NCBI GenBank assembly: GCA_959347315.1
Contig: OY365810.1
Coordinates: 13,713,018 to 13,777,017 of the forward strand
DNA length: 64,000 bases
Direction: 5' to 3'
Origin: Bimastos eiseni
Lineage: Eukaryota; Annelida; Clitellata; Crassiclitellata; Lumbricidae
Below are positions 22,268-33,554 of this stretch, piece by piece. Both the position numbers and the translations under genes were made by a program. The stretch's first letter is position 1; every line of letters begins with the position of its first letter. The notes below the pieces were generated by a model, which worked only from the letters and a program-made list of their open reading frames with translations, did not search any database and was not told where the DNA came from.

Positions 22268-22570
22268 GACAATTTATAAGGCGCCATAAACGCAGACATA
22301 CCACGGCAAGTTCCTAAGTGATGGCTGCATTTTACGTCATTTAAAGTCAATGATGTCACTATCAGCACTTCATAAATTTAATAGATTGCCAAGTTAGTTA
22401 GTGTTCGCAGCGTTCAGTTAGGATTGGGAAAACAGTTGACCCGAGAAATTGGTCTTAAGACTATCCTAGGGAATTTAACTTGTTAAAATTAAAATTATTA
22501 TTGAAAGGAGGTGGAAATCAAGGTAACTTCGTGCTATTTTATCTTTGCGCATCGACGTGAGTAGGCTTAT
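22262..22570 (+). promoter_or_regulatory. Duplicated 5' block (second half) with candidate leader exon of TIR copy C
   Basis: Homologous to 13840-14165. It ends TTTGCGCATCGAC before GTGAGT (donor at 22557), and the next acceptor in the locus is TTGCAG ending at 23225, 16 bases before exon 1C. The preserved donor suggests a noncoding leader exon of the TIR gene, roughly 22390-22556. No TATA box is obvious. Confidence 0.4.
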
Positions 22571-23241
22571 ATATTACATAGTTAAGAAGACATGTTTGAA
22601 TTTTCCGAATATTTGTCTTCATCGCTTGTGTTCATTATGTTATCATTTTAGCCTATGTTACGAGTGTTAAATTAGCATTCATCATCGACCTTGTAAACAT
22701 CTCAGCTCAGCGGAAAATGTTTAGTCATCAAGACAGTCTTTTGTCTGCAGGAACTGTAATGTTTATGAACACTAGATTAACTTTTAAATCGGCCTACATG
22801 TAGATGCTTAACCTTTAAACTGGTTTTCCCGTTGTTTCAGTTGCTCAGAATATTGCTGTTTTCGGTGTTTATACGTTCACTTTTTCATGCATGACAGCCA
22901 GCATTTACAAGCTTTACCCTGGTTGCATATATCTCCAAATTCCCATCTTCACTCTTTGCCACAACCGCTCAATACAAAATAACATAACCCCAATATAATA
23001 AGAGCTCTAGCCACATGTTGCCTGAAAATAACCCTAACCCAATGCACCACAATACCTCTAACATAATTATTCCTAAAATATTTTGATCGTTACCTTTGGT
23101 CTCCAACGGTTTTCAAACTTGCTTGTATTTCTATAGTTTGCTGTATTGAAAATTGCTATTTCTAGTAGCATATATGCAGGCCTGTTTGACTTTTTTTATA
23201 TCGGATTATAATTATTTGGTTGCAGGTGTAAATCATCAGAG

Positions 23242-23365
23242 ATGTCAGTCTATATGAGTTGTCCGTTCGACTGCAGTCACAAAGACATCGCAAGAAATGT
23301 TTTCAAGACCCTGAACGATGCTGGCATCAAGACTTTCTACGATGGGGATATTCCGGAGAAACCAA
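23242..23365 (+). CDS. TIR gene copy C, exon 1
   Basis: Starts MSVYMSCPFDCSHKDIARNV, followed by LNDAGIKTFYDGDIPEKP; 124 nt, donor GTGCGT at 23366. It is closest to exon 1a of copy B. The flanking 180 bases upstream are also duplicated (compare 7720-7900). Confidence 0.75.
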
Positions 23366-26300
23366 GTGCGTGGTTAATTTACAACATGGGCCTATGTAAT
23401 ATTAGCTCATCTGTGAAAGAGCACATATGGCTGGAAGCTGGTAGTATGATATACCAGTTTCCATTCCATTGAATTCATAGCAAGTTCTGTGATAAGTGAC
23501 TTCGTAGAATGATGGCCCATTGAGACTGGACAACTTTAATTGGTTATAACCAATTATCTCTTTGTGTGATAATAACACAAAATAAGGGTGTTCACCTACT
23601 CGCAAGGTTTGAGTTTGCAGGTTTGAACTGTGGGGTTGAAAACTGTTCTCTTATCCCGACTAGAATTTTCGTGGACCCGAAACCGGAATACGGGCTAAAA
23701 TATAGACAGTAACTGGATTTTCAGTCCACGAACTTAATTCTTAACTCTGTTAAGCTATATTAAGTCACTGAAAGCTGATCATGGGGGTTTCTTGACACCA
23801 AGGTAATTTGTGAAAATTGACTGACGGGGTTGAAAAGTGAACTTGGCATACGGCAAAATCATCTGGGCTTCAAAATGTGTCTGACGTCTTCTCGGAAACA
23901 GGACATCCAAACACTTGATAAATTTAGTTCAGTACAAGCTGGATTCATTCAAAATTTGTTTTGTATCATAATCAGTTTACCACTGCATTTCCAAATGACT
24001 TTGGCATGAACTCAGACGTTCATTCTTATTACACTGGAACAGCTGGTTAATACCCCAGAGTCAAATTTGCTCGTAGAAACACTTGCAGATTTTCTGTGAG
24101 AATATCTGGTCAAACCATTTGGAATGCTCTCTCCGTAAACGTTCTTACTGCATCCAACCTCTTCTAATTTAAATAACTGTTGCATGTATAATTAATGAAT
24201 AAAAACAATCCGATAAAAATGTTTTAAATCTAAATCTGTGGTTTCATTATTTACGGCCATAAAATATGATCACTACCTCTACGAATGTTTCCTAATGTAG
24301 GCCTAACATATTTAGCAAGATGTCTGTTACCAGGCTTTTAACAGCCTCAATCATATATCGCTTCAGTGGTACATTTAAGCCTACATATAACAGGTAGGTG
24401 GCACTGTTTCAGCTGGATTTTGGTCTCTTCTGGTCCTCCCATGTATCCAATATTTACTTTGTATTTATATTTGTTAAAAACTGACGTTTGATTTGGATGC
24501 AATAAAAGCTATGTAGGCCTATAGATTATATATAGTATGCATCTATGCATGTATGTGTTCTTATATGTATGCATGTATATGCATGTGTTAGGCTATGTGG
24601 GTGTGAATGTAAGCATGCATCTAGGTGTGCATGTATGTCTTGTTTTGTATAGGGGCCTATGTATAATATACAATTGTACATTGCATGTTTGCTTTACATG
24701 TTGTATGTATTGTATGCATTGTATGTCTATGTGTTACATGTGCGTTTGTGTTGTATGTGTGCATGTATTGTATGTAATCTTCTACCAGGCTTTTACCAGC
24801 TCATACAAGCCAGATATTTAAAGATTTTTTTCGTAGTTTAAAAATTTCTCAGATTAATAAATCACAGACATGTGAATTCAGGTTTCGCTTTGCTAACAGT
24901 TTGTTACCAACCGCCTTTAAAGATTATTTCATCTGCATGTCTGACCTGCATCCTCACCATACCAGAGCGAAACAAGATTATCGAGCGGAATTTGCTAGAA
25001 CCAATTCTCGTCTATTTTCGATTAAATGCACTGGCCCGACTGCTTGGAGCAATCTGGCTCCAGATATTCGCCACGACGCCATCTGCCTACTTTATATTTA
25101 TTTTAAAGTTATGGCGCTAAGATCTAATGGAGCTATATCATGCATAAAATTCAGGGCCGTATCGACCTATAGGCCTAATTGCGCCCTGTGCCTAGCATCA
25201 ATCTGGCGCCCCACATTTTGAAAATAGTGCATTTTATGGAAAAAGTTATTCTATCATGAAATTTGTGCCCTTCTCACATTTGCGCCCTGGGCCACGGCCC
25301 CGCTGGCCCCCTCGGTATGGCCCTGCGCATAATTCTTTCTTTATTATATTGATTGTATCATTGTTCTATTTTTTTGTCGAATTTTGTCTATTTTATTGTT
25401 CCTTAATTTCCATTTTGTCGCATTTGTGTTTACGGTTTTGTTTGCTATGATCAATATAAAAAAATTAATTATTACAATTGTTTACGTTACATTCTAATAG
25501 AAGCGACTCACTTTTCGATTAGTTTAGTTTAGTTTAGTTTTAGTGTTGTTTAACTCGCTTCTAGTTAAGAATTAATGTTATAATTTATTTAGGTGGCCCT
25601 ACCCAGCGGGACTATTGATTGTATTGGTGTTGCTGATTGATGAAAAAATAATTTGTACATTCTATTTGGTTTCAATGGCTGCAATAAACGAAGTGAATTG
25701 AAAAAAAGACATACACCTATTTGTTTACATATGTACGTCTGATTTTCTTCGAAGTAGGCCTACTCTGCGATTCCGGACGAATGTGTTTTATTGTATTTAC
25801 GGATTTCTCAATCGTCTCTCATTGTATAAACTAATCTGAGGAGCTCCTGTTCGAAATGCAACGCGTGCAAATAGGAGTATCATCGAAGAAGAAGTAGGCC
25901 CTACCGTTGTGGCTGCTAATCACGAAGGTACCGTAGTCGATGTATTGTCTCCTCTTCCATGGTCTGAAATTCTCACTTGAGACCCATATAGTGCCCACAT
26001 ATGTCTCATCAGAGGCTCTTGAAATCTGGGTAGGATCCGTTCACCTTTGCTAGCAGCTCTGGCGTGCGTGAGCATGGCTGATTAGCATGATCATTATTAG
26101 GCCTATTGTACATGTATTGACTTTGGCTGTAAACGTTGCCTTTTTGCGTGTAACACAGACCTCTTCTCTGCCTTATCACGAGACAAGTGTGTCCTACCTG
26201 TCGTTGTGGACGGACGTAGTGTCCTTAGCACGCAAGTCAGAAACTTGCTTTCAGGGACACGGGTTCTTGATCTGTCCACACCGGATGCATGCGATATCGA

Positions 26301-28791
26301 ATTACCGGATGTCATGACAACAATCCGAGCCATAATAACAGGTGAGCCGTTGTATGTATCAATATGGTTGGTACTTGGTAGGAAATATGTAAATCTGTCA
26401 ATTAAGCGTTGAGAACAGAACTTCTTCAAACATATATCGAGATTAAGAGTTGGCCTTCACGTGTGTGTATTGTGTAACCATTAGGGCTATGTTCATATAC
26501 GGAACACATGTTCCGAATTGGCCGAGACAGTCCCGGAATTGATCAAAATGTTCCGCGTCCCGGGCAGGTTTATTCCGAGACAATGTAACGTCCCGGAATG
26601 GTGTTTCTATGATCAAATATGTAGAAATTGCCATTTTAATTTTCTAATTATTTGACAGTAGAAATAACATCCAGTGCCGAAGTTAGTCTCCCTTTCGCCT
26701 TCAGGTTTAGCTTTTCAAGGCGCCCCTTTCAAACTGCGAAAATGACAGAAGCATGTTAATTCTATGCAACCAACCAATTTGGCGGCCTCTAAAACGATAT
26801 TAGCCTACATTCGATCTCCAATAGATGCTAATAATTTGTCTAATCGTAGTTATAATCGTCAACTTCAAACTTATAAAGTGCCACGCGAAAGCCAAGCGCA
26901 GGGCCCCAATTATTAACGGTTGTCCATGAGGGCAGTCCAAAATCCGAACGAGGTCCGATTCCCGCTGCCAGAGGGTGAGAGGATGAATAGTAGGTGTCAA
27001 TGTGGATTTTTAAGAATTGGAAGGTGGAGGATCGAATGAATCGGGGTAGGAATTCTTGAAGAGGTCAGACTTCAGTTGTGAGTGGAAAATTCGAGAGATG
27101 ATAGAAGATTCTGGGGTTGATAACGGTCGTTGAATGTCAGTCACATTGGAGGAACCGAAAATATCGAGAGGGAGATAGACGTGCTTTTGAGGGACATAGT
27201 GCAGTGTGGGAAATGGCTCGGCTGGAAAGCTTGAGATAAGAAGTGACCGGGGGTCGAGATAGACTGAGATAGGAGGTTGATCGGGTAGGACGAGTTGACT
27301 AGGTGATGAAGAGTACATGAACACATTTGAACTTACAGTCGGACCATGGTTGGAAGTTGTAGGTTGGTGACAGGATTTTGTGGTGGATATACTGTATGAT
27401 TTTTAGCCAACGTCGTGATTTTAAGATAGGAGTGACATGATAGTGACATGATGCTTCCCGGAAATTCTGGTAGTAGCTTGGTTAAGGAAGTTTTGGATAA
27501 GTTGTAGTGTCTTGAAGTGAGTGGATGCGAGGTCGAGGTCCTATTTACATCATCGCCGTAGTGCTGCACTCTGGCTGCCATTATTGGCTGTAATTTTCAA
27601 AATTATTAACTTACGTGATCATATGTACGTGCCATTTTTATTTGTGAAATTAGAGTTTATAATTATAAATCTTCAAATAGATGCTTTTAGGTTAAAAATC
27701 TTGAATTGATTTTCAGTTGAGTTATTGCGCAAGTAGGCCTATAGCGATCATCCAAATGAACCCAGCTCCTAATTGAATTTGATAGCACTTTAGATAGGAG
27801 AAACTGTGATGTCCCGCCGTCCCGGAATGGCAGAAATGAAATGTGGTCATGCTATGTTCATAGAGTTCAAAATATCGTCTTAAATCTCATGAGAGTATTT
27901 TCAAAGGCATTTGCGCTAAAAAAGATCAGTTTTCAGTGACTATCGCAAATTTGCCGAACGAGGCATTTTGGGAGAATAGAATGCCAGATCAGAAACTTTT
28001 CTTTAGCGTTAAAGTATAATTAAATACTTTAGAAATGTGCTGCATGACTTATTCACGTGAGTTGGCCTCTGTGTAAATTTAGATATGTAAGCGTAGAGGT
28101 TAGGTGCCTATGTGATGACTCGAACCCGCAGCTTAACTAAGAGTAACGGTTATCTGTGGCTATCGCTATCTGATAGCGGCGCTCTATAACCGAATAGCTG
28201 AAGTTTATGCTACCACATGTCAATGACGTAGCGAGGGAAAGCCTAGTCACAAACAAGATAAGATCTTCCACTAAGGATTTAATACAAGCAATTCTAAACT
28301 ATATAAAAGTAATACGATGAATCTTATTTAACATGAAACATTACAATGTTCGTAAGAAATGTCTTTCAGCATTATAACTGAGAATCACTTAGAATCATTT
28401 AATCACTTAGAGAATCACTTAGAATCATTTAAAATCCTTGACGAGCTCCACTCCGGCGATTTTACATCATAAATGATCTCTTAAGGAAATATATCGATTG
28501 CTCCATCTACAATGTATACCAGATTATCAAAAGCCAATAAAGAAGGACCCGACGACCCATAATTTTACGTTCACTTGTTAATTTTTAGTTGCGGCTACGG
28601 CTGCTGCTAATGTTCCCTCTGGTGCAAGAATTGCGTCAACTTCAGAAGACCAGGACATGAGCGACGACGACGAAGACAATCAGGATGATGCTATGTCAGC
28701 TGATGACAATGGTGGTTATAATGATGAGGAGGAGGAGGAGGAGGAGGAGGAGGAGGAGGAGGCGATTCCAGACGACGACCACGGTGCCTAG
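23242..28791 (+). CDS. TIR-domain protein gene, copy C, exons 1, 3 and 4
   Basis: Exons: 23242-23365, 26159-26341 and 28589-28791, all with phase-1 junctions and good sites (acceptors AACACAG and ATTTTTAG; donors GTGCGT and GTGAGC). Exon 1 gives the first half of a TIR domain, exon 3 gives DLFSALSRDKCVLPVVVDGR onward to IRAIIT, and exon 4 an acidic tail ending HGA-stop. No homologue of exon 2 was found between 23366 and 26158, where LINE ends have inserted. Without exon 2 the joined frame stays open but lacks the helix C/strand D region. A GATAAA replaces the AATAAA of copy B. It may be expressed as a shortened TIR protein, or exon 2 may be diverged beyond my recognition. Confidence 0.6.
23930..24240 (+). 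mobile_element. LINE 3' end fragment
   Basis: A broken plus-strand frame reads RVKFARRNTCRFSVRISGQT, then IWNALSVNVLTASNLF, the usual C-terminal motif (R-x-F-S-V ... GP-x-IWNAL) of Jockey/Daphne-like LINEs, with an A-rich end near 24200. Confidence 0.6.
24537..24790 (+). repeat. ATGT/ATGC-rich degenerate microsatellite
   Basis: Imperfect GTATGCATGTAT units; the open frames here (Cys/Met/Tyr/Val) are by-products. Confidence 0.8.
24870..25160 (+). mobile_element. LINE 3' end fragment
   Basis: A plus frame reads RAKQDYRAEFARTNSRLFSI and KCTGPTAWSNLAPDIRHDAI, again a LINE reverse-transcriptase C-terminus, from a family different from the one at 23.9 kb. Confidence 0.6.
25520..25700 (+). mobile_element. 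LINE tail fragment
   Basis: GGTGGCCCTACCCAGCGGGA, then CAATAAACGAAGTGAATTGAA resembles LINE 3' UTR tails that follow such reverse transcriptases. Weak call. Confidence 0.35.
26159..26341 (+). CDS. TIR gene copy C, exon 3
   Basis: 183 nt, phase 1 at both ends. It encodes LFSALSRDKCVLPVVVDGRS and TRVLDLSTPDACDIELPDVM, then TTIRAII. The CVLPVVVD strand matches strand E of TIR domains and the LVLPVVLD of copy B. The first codon is split over the intron; joined to an exon 2 like that of copy B it would read Asp. Confidence 0.65.
26486..27862. mobile_element. 1.35-kb insertion flanked by 12-bp direct repeats
   Basis: GCTATGTTCATA occurs at 26486-26497 and 27851-27862. Just inside both ends are GTCCCGGAAT motifs (26531, 26590 and 27820). 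The inside has no recognised gene; Pro/Ser-rich minus-strand frames (27010-27581) do not resemble a family I know. It lies in the last intron of TIR copy C. It is possibly a DNA or Helitron-type insertion, but the direct repeat may also be chance. Confidence 0.35.
28095..28175 (-). repeat. Possible tRNA-like SINE fragment
   Basis: On the minus strand GCGGGTTCGAGTCATC matches a Pol III B box (GGTTCGANNC type), with a weak A-box-like TAGCGATAGCC about 40 bases upstream. Confidence 0.3.
28589..28791 (+). CDS. TIR gene copy C, exon 4 (acidic tail with poly-Glu)
   Basis: Acceptor ATTTTTAG, phase 1, 203 nt. It encodes AATAAANVPSGARIASTSED, then QDMSDDDEDNQDDAMSADDN, a run of 13 Glu from a GAG repeat, and IPDDDHGA-stop. 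The HGA ending and 3' UTR match copy B. The poly-Glu run probably varies in length between individuals. Confidence 0.65.
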
Positions 28792-28899
28792 CCAGCAGTT
28801 GTAGAGGAATGGATTTGGCTTTGTGGGCATGTGGGATAAAGACTAGTCTTGAAAATAACAACTGAACTATTATGATAACAGCTCTACCCGTTGTGATCA

Positions 28900-29700
28900 T
28901 TTCATCAATGCTTCCTGGACGTTGAATCAGTTTTTGCTAAGTTTCCATGAATTTCTCATATCGTTTCCCGGGTTCCTATGTATGTGTTTTATAATTTCAC
29001 TTACTGTTTTAGTTGTAGGGCAGTCATTTACTTGCACCCGTTTAGCATCAGTTTAGTTGTGAGTAATTTGACAACTTGCTTTTATAGGAATGTTTAACAG
29101 AGAACATTACGCGAATGCATGCGTGCATGAACTGTGTTAGTGTATTTATTTCCAAGCGATAATTTATTATAGTCATTCACAATTTTAAAGAAATAAATCA
29201 AAATGTAATTTGGCACATAGGTAATTTAAATAATAAGTTTGTCTATGAATGATATGTCATTACAGGACAACATCAAACGCCTTAGCCTCACACTTATAAA
29301 CTCATCCATGCTTATATGTACCTACAGCAACTTTGCCTTAATAATAATCATAATAGCTATGGAGTCGCCTTTGATTGCATTTCAATTGTCAACTGTTGAT
29401 TGGAATTGGTTGTATATGACTGTGAAAAACTGCTTCTACATTGTTCATCATCTTTTTATGCAAACTCGCACTTAACGGTTTTGATAAAAACTGTCGTACA
29501 CAGCATGATATCCAGGCTTTAAAGAGCGTTTGACCCTTTCACTGCCACTGTAATCGACTAATCGCGCGGGTTATAAAACATTGCCCTCTAGAAGTTGTTT
29601 CTGTGTCATACCAATGGAAGTTTTCTTGCAGCATCTCTACAGTATTCATCATAATTTGCAAAGGAACCCAATTGTCATTCAACTAGTTCTATTAAAATAG
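28900..29700. other. 3' flank of TIR copy C, nothing recognised
   Basis: Similar to the 3' UTR of copy B at its start, then AT-rich DNA without a recognisable gene. Confidence 0.35.
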
Positions 29701-29716
29701 TACTATAATGGGTATC

Positions 29717-29815
29717 GCGTCAATTGATCCCGTCAATTGATCCCCACGTCAGTTGATCCCCACGTCAATTGATCCCCACGTCAATTGATCCCCACGTCAA
29801 TTGATCCCCTGCCTA
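29717..29815 (+). repeat. 16-bp tandem repeat GTCAATTGATCCCCAC
   Basis: Six units of GTCAATTGATCCCCAC; the first unit is shortened (ends CCC) and the third has GTCAGTTG. The core CAATTG is palindromic. Confidence 0.9.
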
Positions 29816-30007
29816 TTCGTCGTAAATGAATCTCAAGGTTGCTCGTCACAGACTTGTAGCTGAGACCGTTAGTAAACAAACAATTGATTTTACAGATTTG
29901 GAAAATAACAAAGCAATGCCCAGGGTTCATGTCACTCGTCCAGGACGGACTATATGATATTATTTGTACATACCGATATCTGGTCTAAATACACTTACAA
30001 ACTCACC

Positions 30008-30042
30008 CGGCGCCGAATTGTCCGTCGCCGAATTGTCCGATC
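30008..30042 (+). repeat. 15-bp direct repeat CGCCGAATTGTCCGT
   Basis: Two head-to-tail copies (GCGCCGAATTGTCC, GTCGCCGAATTGTCCG). Like the 29.7-kb repeat it has an AATT/CAATTG core, and both may be the subrepeats of one element's ends. Confidence 0.6.
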
Positions 30043-30299
30043 ACCGTATACAGTACATCTGAACCGCTATTCTCTGTCCTCACACACAATGCATTCATCA
30101 TTTGCTGAGAAATCCACAGATCTCATTATTGCATTACAAGTTCTCTTGGATTTATTTGTAGTCTTGTCATCGTCTTCATCGCTAGATTCCTCGCATTACA
30201 TTGCAGCTAGTTCACCATCTTCGGTATTATACTGCCATCTGTTTCAGATAGGAGTGTAATATCCACTAGAGCCTCACGTAGGCCTAGGGGCCTAACTTG

Positions 30300-31495
30300 C
30301 CTTTGACAACAACTGCATTTGAGTCTTGTTTTTCTATGGCGTGTCAGTCAGTATGACTGCTTGTCTCTTCCCAACACTTGTTCTGCTTGTGCTTCTTTCT
30401 GATGCCCTTGGATGAGAACGAACCCGTTCTGGAGAAAAATCTGTAGCTCGCTTATTACAGGAGAGCTTCTGGAAGTTCGATAGGCCTACAAGTTAAAGGC
30501 TGTCCGAACTTTTTGCTGCCTAATGTAGGGGAGACCGAGGATGAATGTAAACAATTTAGAATTTCACCCAATTTAAATCGAATTTCTCCTCGTGTAACTA
30601 ACTGCGGTGTGTCAGTTTTGTCTAATAAACGAAGAAATATATACAGACAACCTCAAAAATGACGGAGAGAATCCTAGATCGTATAATAGTGTTACAACCG
30701 ACCCCACTCGTACATGGTTCCAGTTTTTACTTCATATCTGTGGAAATTGTCAACTTCCAATAATATCGCTTACACATATATAATAATAATATCGCTACTT
30801 GAATAACAACTTGTCAACTCATAACAATCAGTAAGAATGTAATACGTGAATACAGTGAGTGATGAGAAAAATAAGAACAAAATCTGAAACTCATTTTTTT
30901 GGTTAATTTTTTTTGTTTTATTAATAACAAATTTATTTCTTAATATTTTGCGCAGAGCTCTTTGTCACGTTGGTTTGTCGAATTGAGCTACCGTTATTTC
31001 CGCATTAGGTGGTTCCCTGCTATCTAGTAACGACGCTATGATGCTTGTTACATTCAACCTGTGTTGCTTTCGACCTCGGTCTCCCCCACTTATTAAACCA
31101 TTTTGACGGACAAATCTAATTCAATGACAATAAGGTTTGAATGTTATTCTTCTGGGCTTTCAAGTCTAACTTTAATTAGGCTATATTAAAATAATCCTTT
31201 CTTCTACATTATTTTTAGGTGATTTAGAAAAATTATAACCCATAGAATAATGACGTCCAAATATTATGAGCTTCGTTGCGTAATACTTAGACCTAAAGAT
31301 TGCGTCATAATAGCAACGTTACTTGACAACATTCTCATAACTTAAGCTGAAATGTAGCAGTTGCTGGTTAGTTGTAGAAGTTTTGAAGTTCCAACAGCAG
31401 ACAGATAATAACAAAGATGGAGACGTGATAAAATCCTTGCATCTGCTTACCGTTATGGACAAATCCTCTGAAAATCTTGGCCAGTAGAAGCAAAT
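30300..31495. other. Noncoding stretch, nothing recognised
   Basis: No exon or repeat family identified with confidence. Confidence 0.35.
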
Positions 31496-31498
31496 AAG

Positions 31499-31734
31499 GA
31501 ATGCTCTCCGACGTGATTGCGGTAATTGTCGGTATGTTTTACTGGTCCTTGGAGATCTTTGATCAATGTTTCGACGCCTTTTTCCAGATCAGGCCCTTTC
31601 GCTATTTCAACGTAGTCACGGAGGTGATAGACGGACCCAACCAGAAAGATGTGGCCAACAATGCTCCACCAGTGGAAGACGACTACTCCCCTCTCCTGGC
31701 CAGGGACCTCATGAAAATGAAGAAAGACGAATAA
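31499..31734 (+). CDS. Possible terminal exon of a membrane protein
   Basis: A plus-strand frame starts MLSDVIAVIVGMFYWSLEIF, a membrane-like helix, and ends in a polar tail NAPPVEDDYSPLLARDLMKM-KKDE-stop. ATAAG just before the ATG (intron end 31498) could be a phase-1 acceptor. The tail looks like a cytosolic C-terminus, but I do not recognise the family. A link to the PAP2 exon downstream is unlikely, since a terminal exon cannot precede it in one gene. Confidence 0.3.
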
Positions 31735-31817
31735 CCGAAAATATTGGTGGTAGGACTAAGCGGTGTCATTATATTCGTCTTATAAAGTCATTATGCAACA
31801 ACAATGCTGGCTGGCAT

Positions 31818-31952
31818 CGTCATCATCATCATCATCATCATCATCATCACCATCACCATCACCGTCACCGTAACCAATACCACCACTTCCACCACCACCA
31901 CTTCCACCACCACCACTTCCACCATCATCATCATTATCATCATCATCATCTT
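31818..31952 (+). repeat. (CAT)n/(CAC)n microsatellite
   Basis: CATCAT and CCACCACTT units; produces a poly-His frame that is not a gene. Confidence 0.95.
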
Positions 31953-32845
31953 GGTCGTGATTACTGCAAGTCGATGTTAACGTTTACTGTAAATATGCGC
32001 TAACAGACTGTGACGGCATATAATAGGATCGATGGTTGGCGAAGCTTGGAAAAAGCTTTCTGAAAATGAGCGAAATACAAAATGTCATTGCAGAACACTG
32101 TAATACACTGTTGCAAAGACAGCAAATATTGGGCCATCAGGTCCTGTTCTATAGGCACAAACCAAATGTGATCACATTTTTGTTGAAAAATGTCGTTTCT
32201 TCTGTTAATATAGAGTAGTGATATGGAGCCTATAGACCTGAAAATTAAACTGAAGAGATTACGCATAGCACAGTATTGTACACGCAAGTGAGGTTCCCAG
32301 GCTAATTTAATCAACGATGACCCTTAGAATACAAGATTGCCACCTCTAACAGAAACACTCGCACAGACCTAAGTTAGCTTACAAGCACATGAGAAAAGAA
32401 ATTATTTGTTATGTTTTCAAAAAGACCTTCGTTGGGCTGGAGTGTATTACGCCTACACCGTATGCGTGTTAGGTACGTCTATTTATTTTCTTGGTCGATG
32501 ATGATGGGGTCTTTATCTTTAAAGGTTATGTTTTTGTGTCAGTAAGAGAAGATCTATGTAGGAGACAGACGAGATATACAGGTATAGGCATAAAACAAAG
32601 TTTCAAAAGATGTAACGAAATCCCATGATTGTTCCGGTTGAACTACGTCTCTGGCGAGCAGCAAATTGCGTAGGTGAACATAAGCGGTATGGTGATGCAA
32701 AATATATGATACTGATCTTCCGGTGTCTTTTGGTGTGGAAGCAATAAGAGACCTAAGCTTGTACGGGGCTCCAAACAGCATTTTTGTGGTATTCGGCGAT
32801 AGTATATGAAGTCCTAATATTGTGTTATTTGTTGTTGCTTTAAAG

Positions 32846-33231
32846 GCGTACTTTACACTACGTTCGTTGTGATGATCTTGCGCTTGATTTGCAAACGTCA
32901 GCGTCCGATAATTCCCGGAAACGGACCCCCACCTACAAACATCAGTGCATTTGATTTATACAGCTTTCCAAGTGGTAGCAGTGCACTGGGAATGCTCGCC
33001 AGCCGTTTCCTTACCGCTAACTACTCCGATGGAGTCGTGACGATTGTAGCGGTCGTCATAGTACTGCTCATCGCTCTCTCTGTCCTCAGTCGGGGCCGCC
33101 ATTACGTGCTCGACGTTCTTGGCGGATGGGTCATTGGTCTCGTGATCTTCTGCATTTCAAAGCGTACCTGGATTCCAGCGGAACGATGTGATCGTTTGAT
33201 GCGAGGAATACAGGAGGCTTCGCATATTTAA
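32846..33231 (+). CDS. PAP2-family lipid phosphatase-like terminal exon (PLPP6/PLPP7-like)
   Basis: Acceptor TTTAAAG, phase 1, running open for 128 codons to TAA. The product contains ICKRQRPIIPGNG, FDLYSFPSGSSALGMLASRF, then two hydrophobic helices and SVLSRGRHYVLDVLGGWVIG. These line up with PAP2 motifs 1 to 3 of PLPP6-type polyisoprenoid diphosphate phosphatases. Two catalytic positions differ: the His of PSGH is Ser, and the Arg of the third-motif SR is Val; the nucleophilic His in GRH is kept. It may therefore be a non-catalytic relative, like PLPP7, or a decaying copy. The N-terminal exon with the first membrane helices was not found. The ATG at 32869 is internal to the domain and not a likely start. 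Confidence 0.72.
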
Positions 33232-33475
33232 ATACGATCATCATTCATGTATCTGTTTCATTCTGTTTAGATAACAACTCATTAGTAGAAAATTTCATAA
33301 AGACTTTCAACATAAAATACGAACTTAGATTGTCATATATTAGACCGTGAAAAAACTCAATGCTCTAATACATCTCGATTGTAAGGGAAATAATCATCGT
33401 AAAAGTCGTTGGTCATTTTCGATTGTTACGAATAAAACACTCTTGATCGTAGTATACAACTGCTGCGACATCGTC

Positions 33476-33552
33476 ATCTCCTCTTCTTCGCCATCAATAT
33501 CCTCCTCCTTCTATTCCTCCTCCTCCTCCTCCTCCTCCTCGTCATCGTCGTA
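33476..33552 (+). repeat. (TCC)n low-complexity tract
   Basis: TCC/TCT/TCG units producing a poly-Ser frame. Confidence 0.9.
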
Positions 33553-33554
33553 TA

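Noticed and set aside
27010..27581. Pro/Ser-rich minus-strand frames
   Set aside because: No family recognised and no start or splice support; they lie in a probable insertion.
31566..32003. His-rich open frame of 145 residues
   Set aside because: Produced by the CAT/CAC simple repeat and out of frame with the better candidate at 31499-31734.
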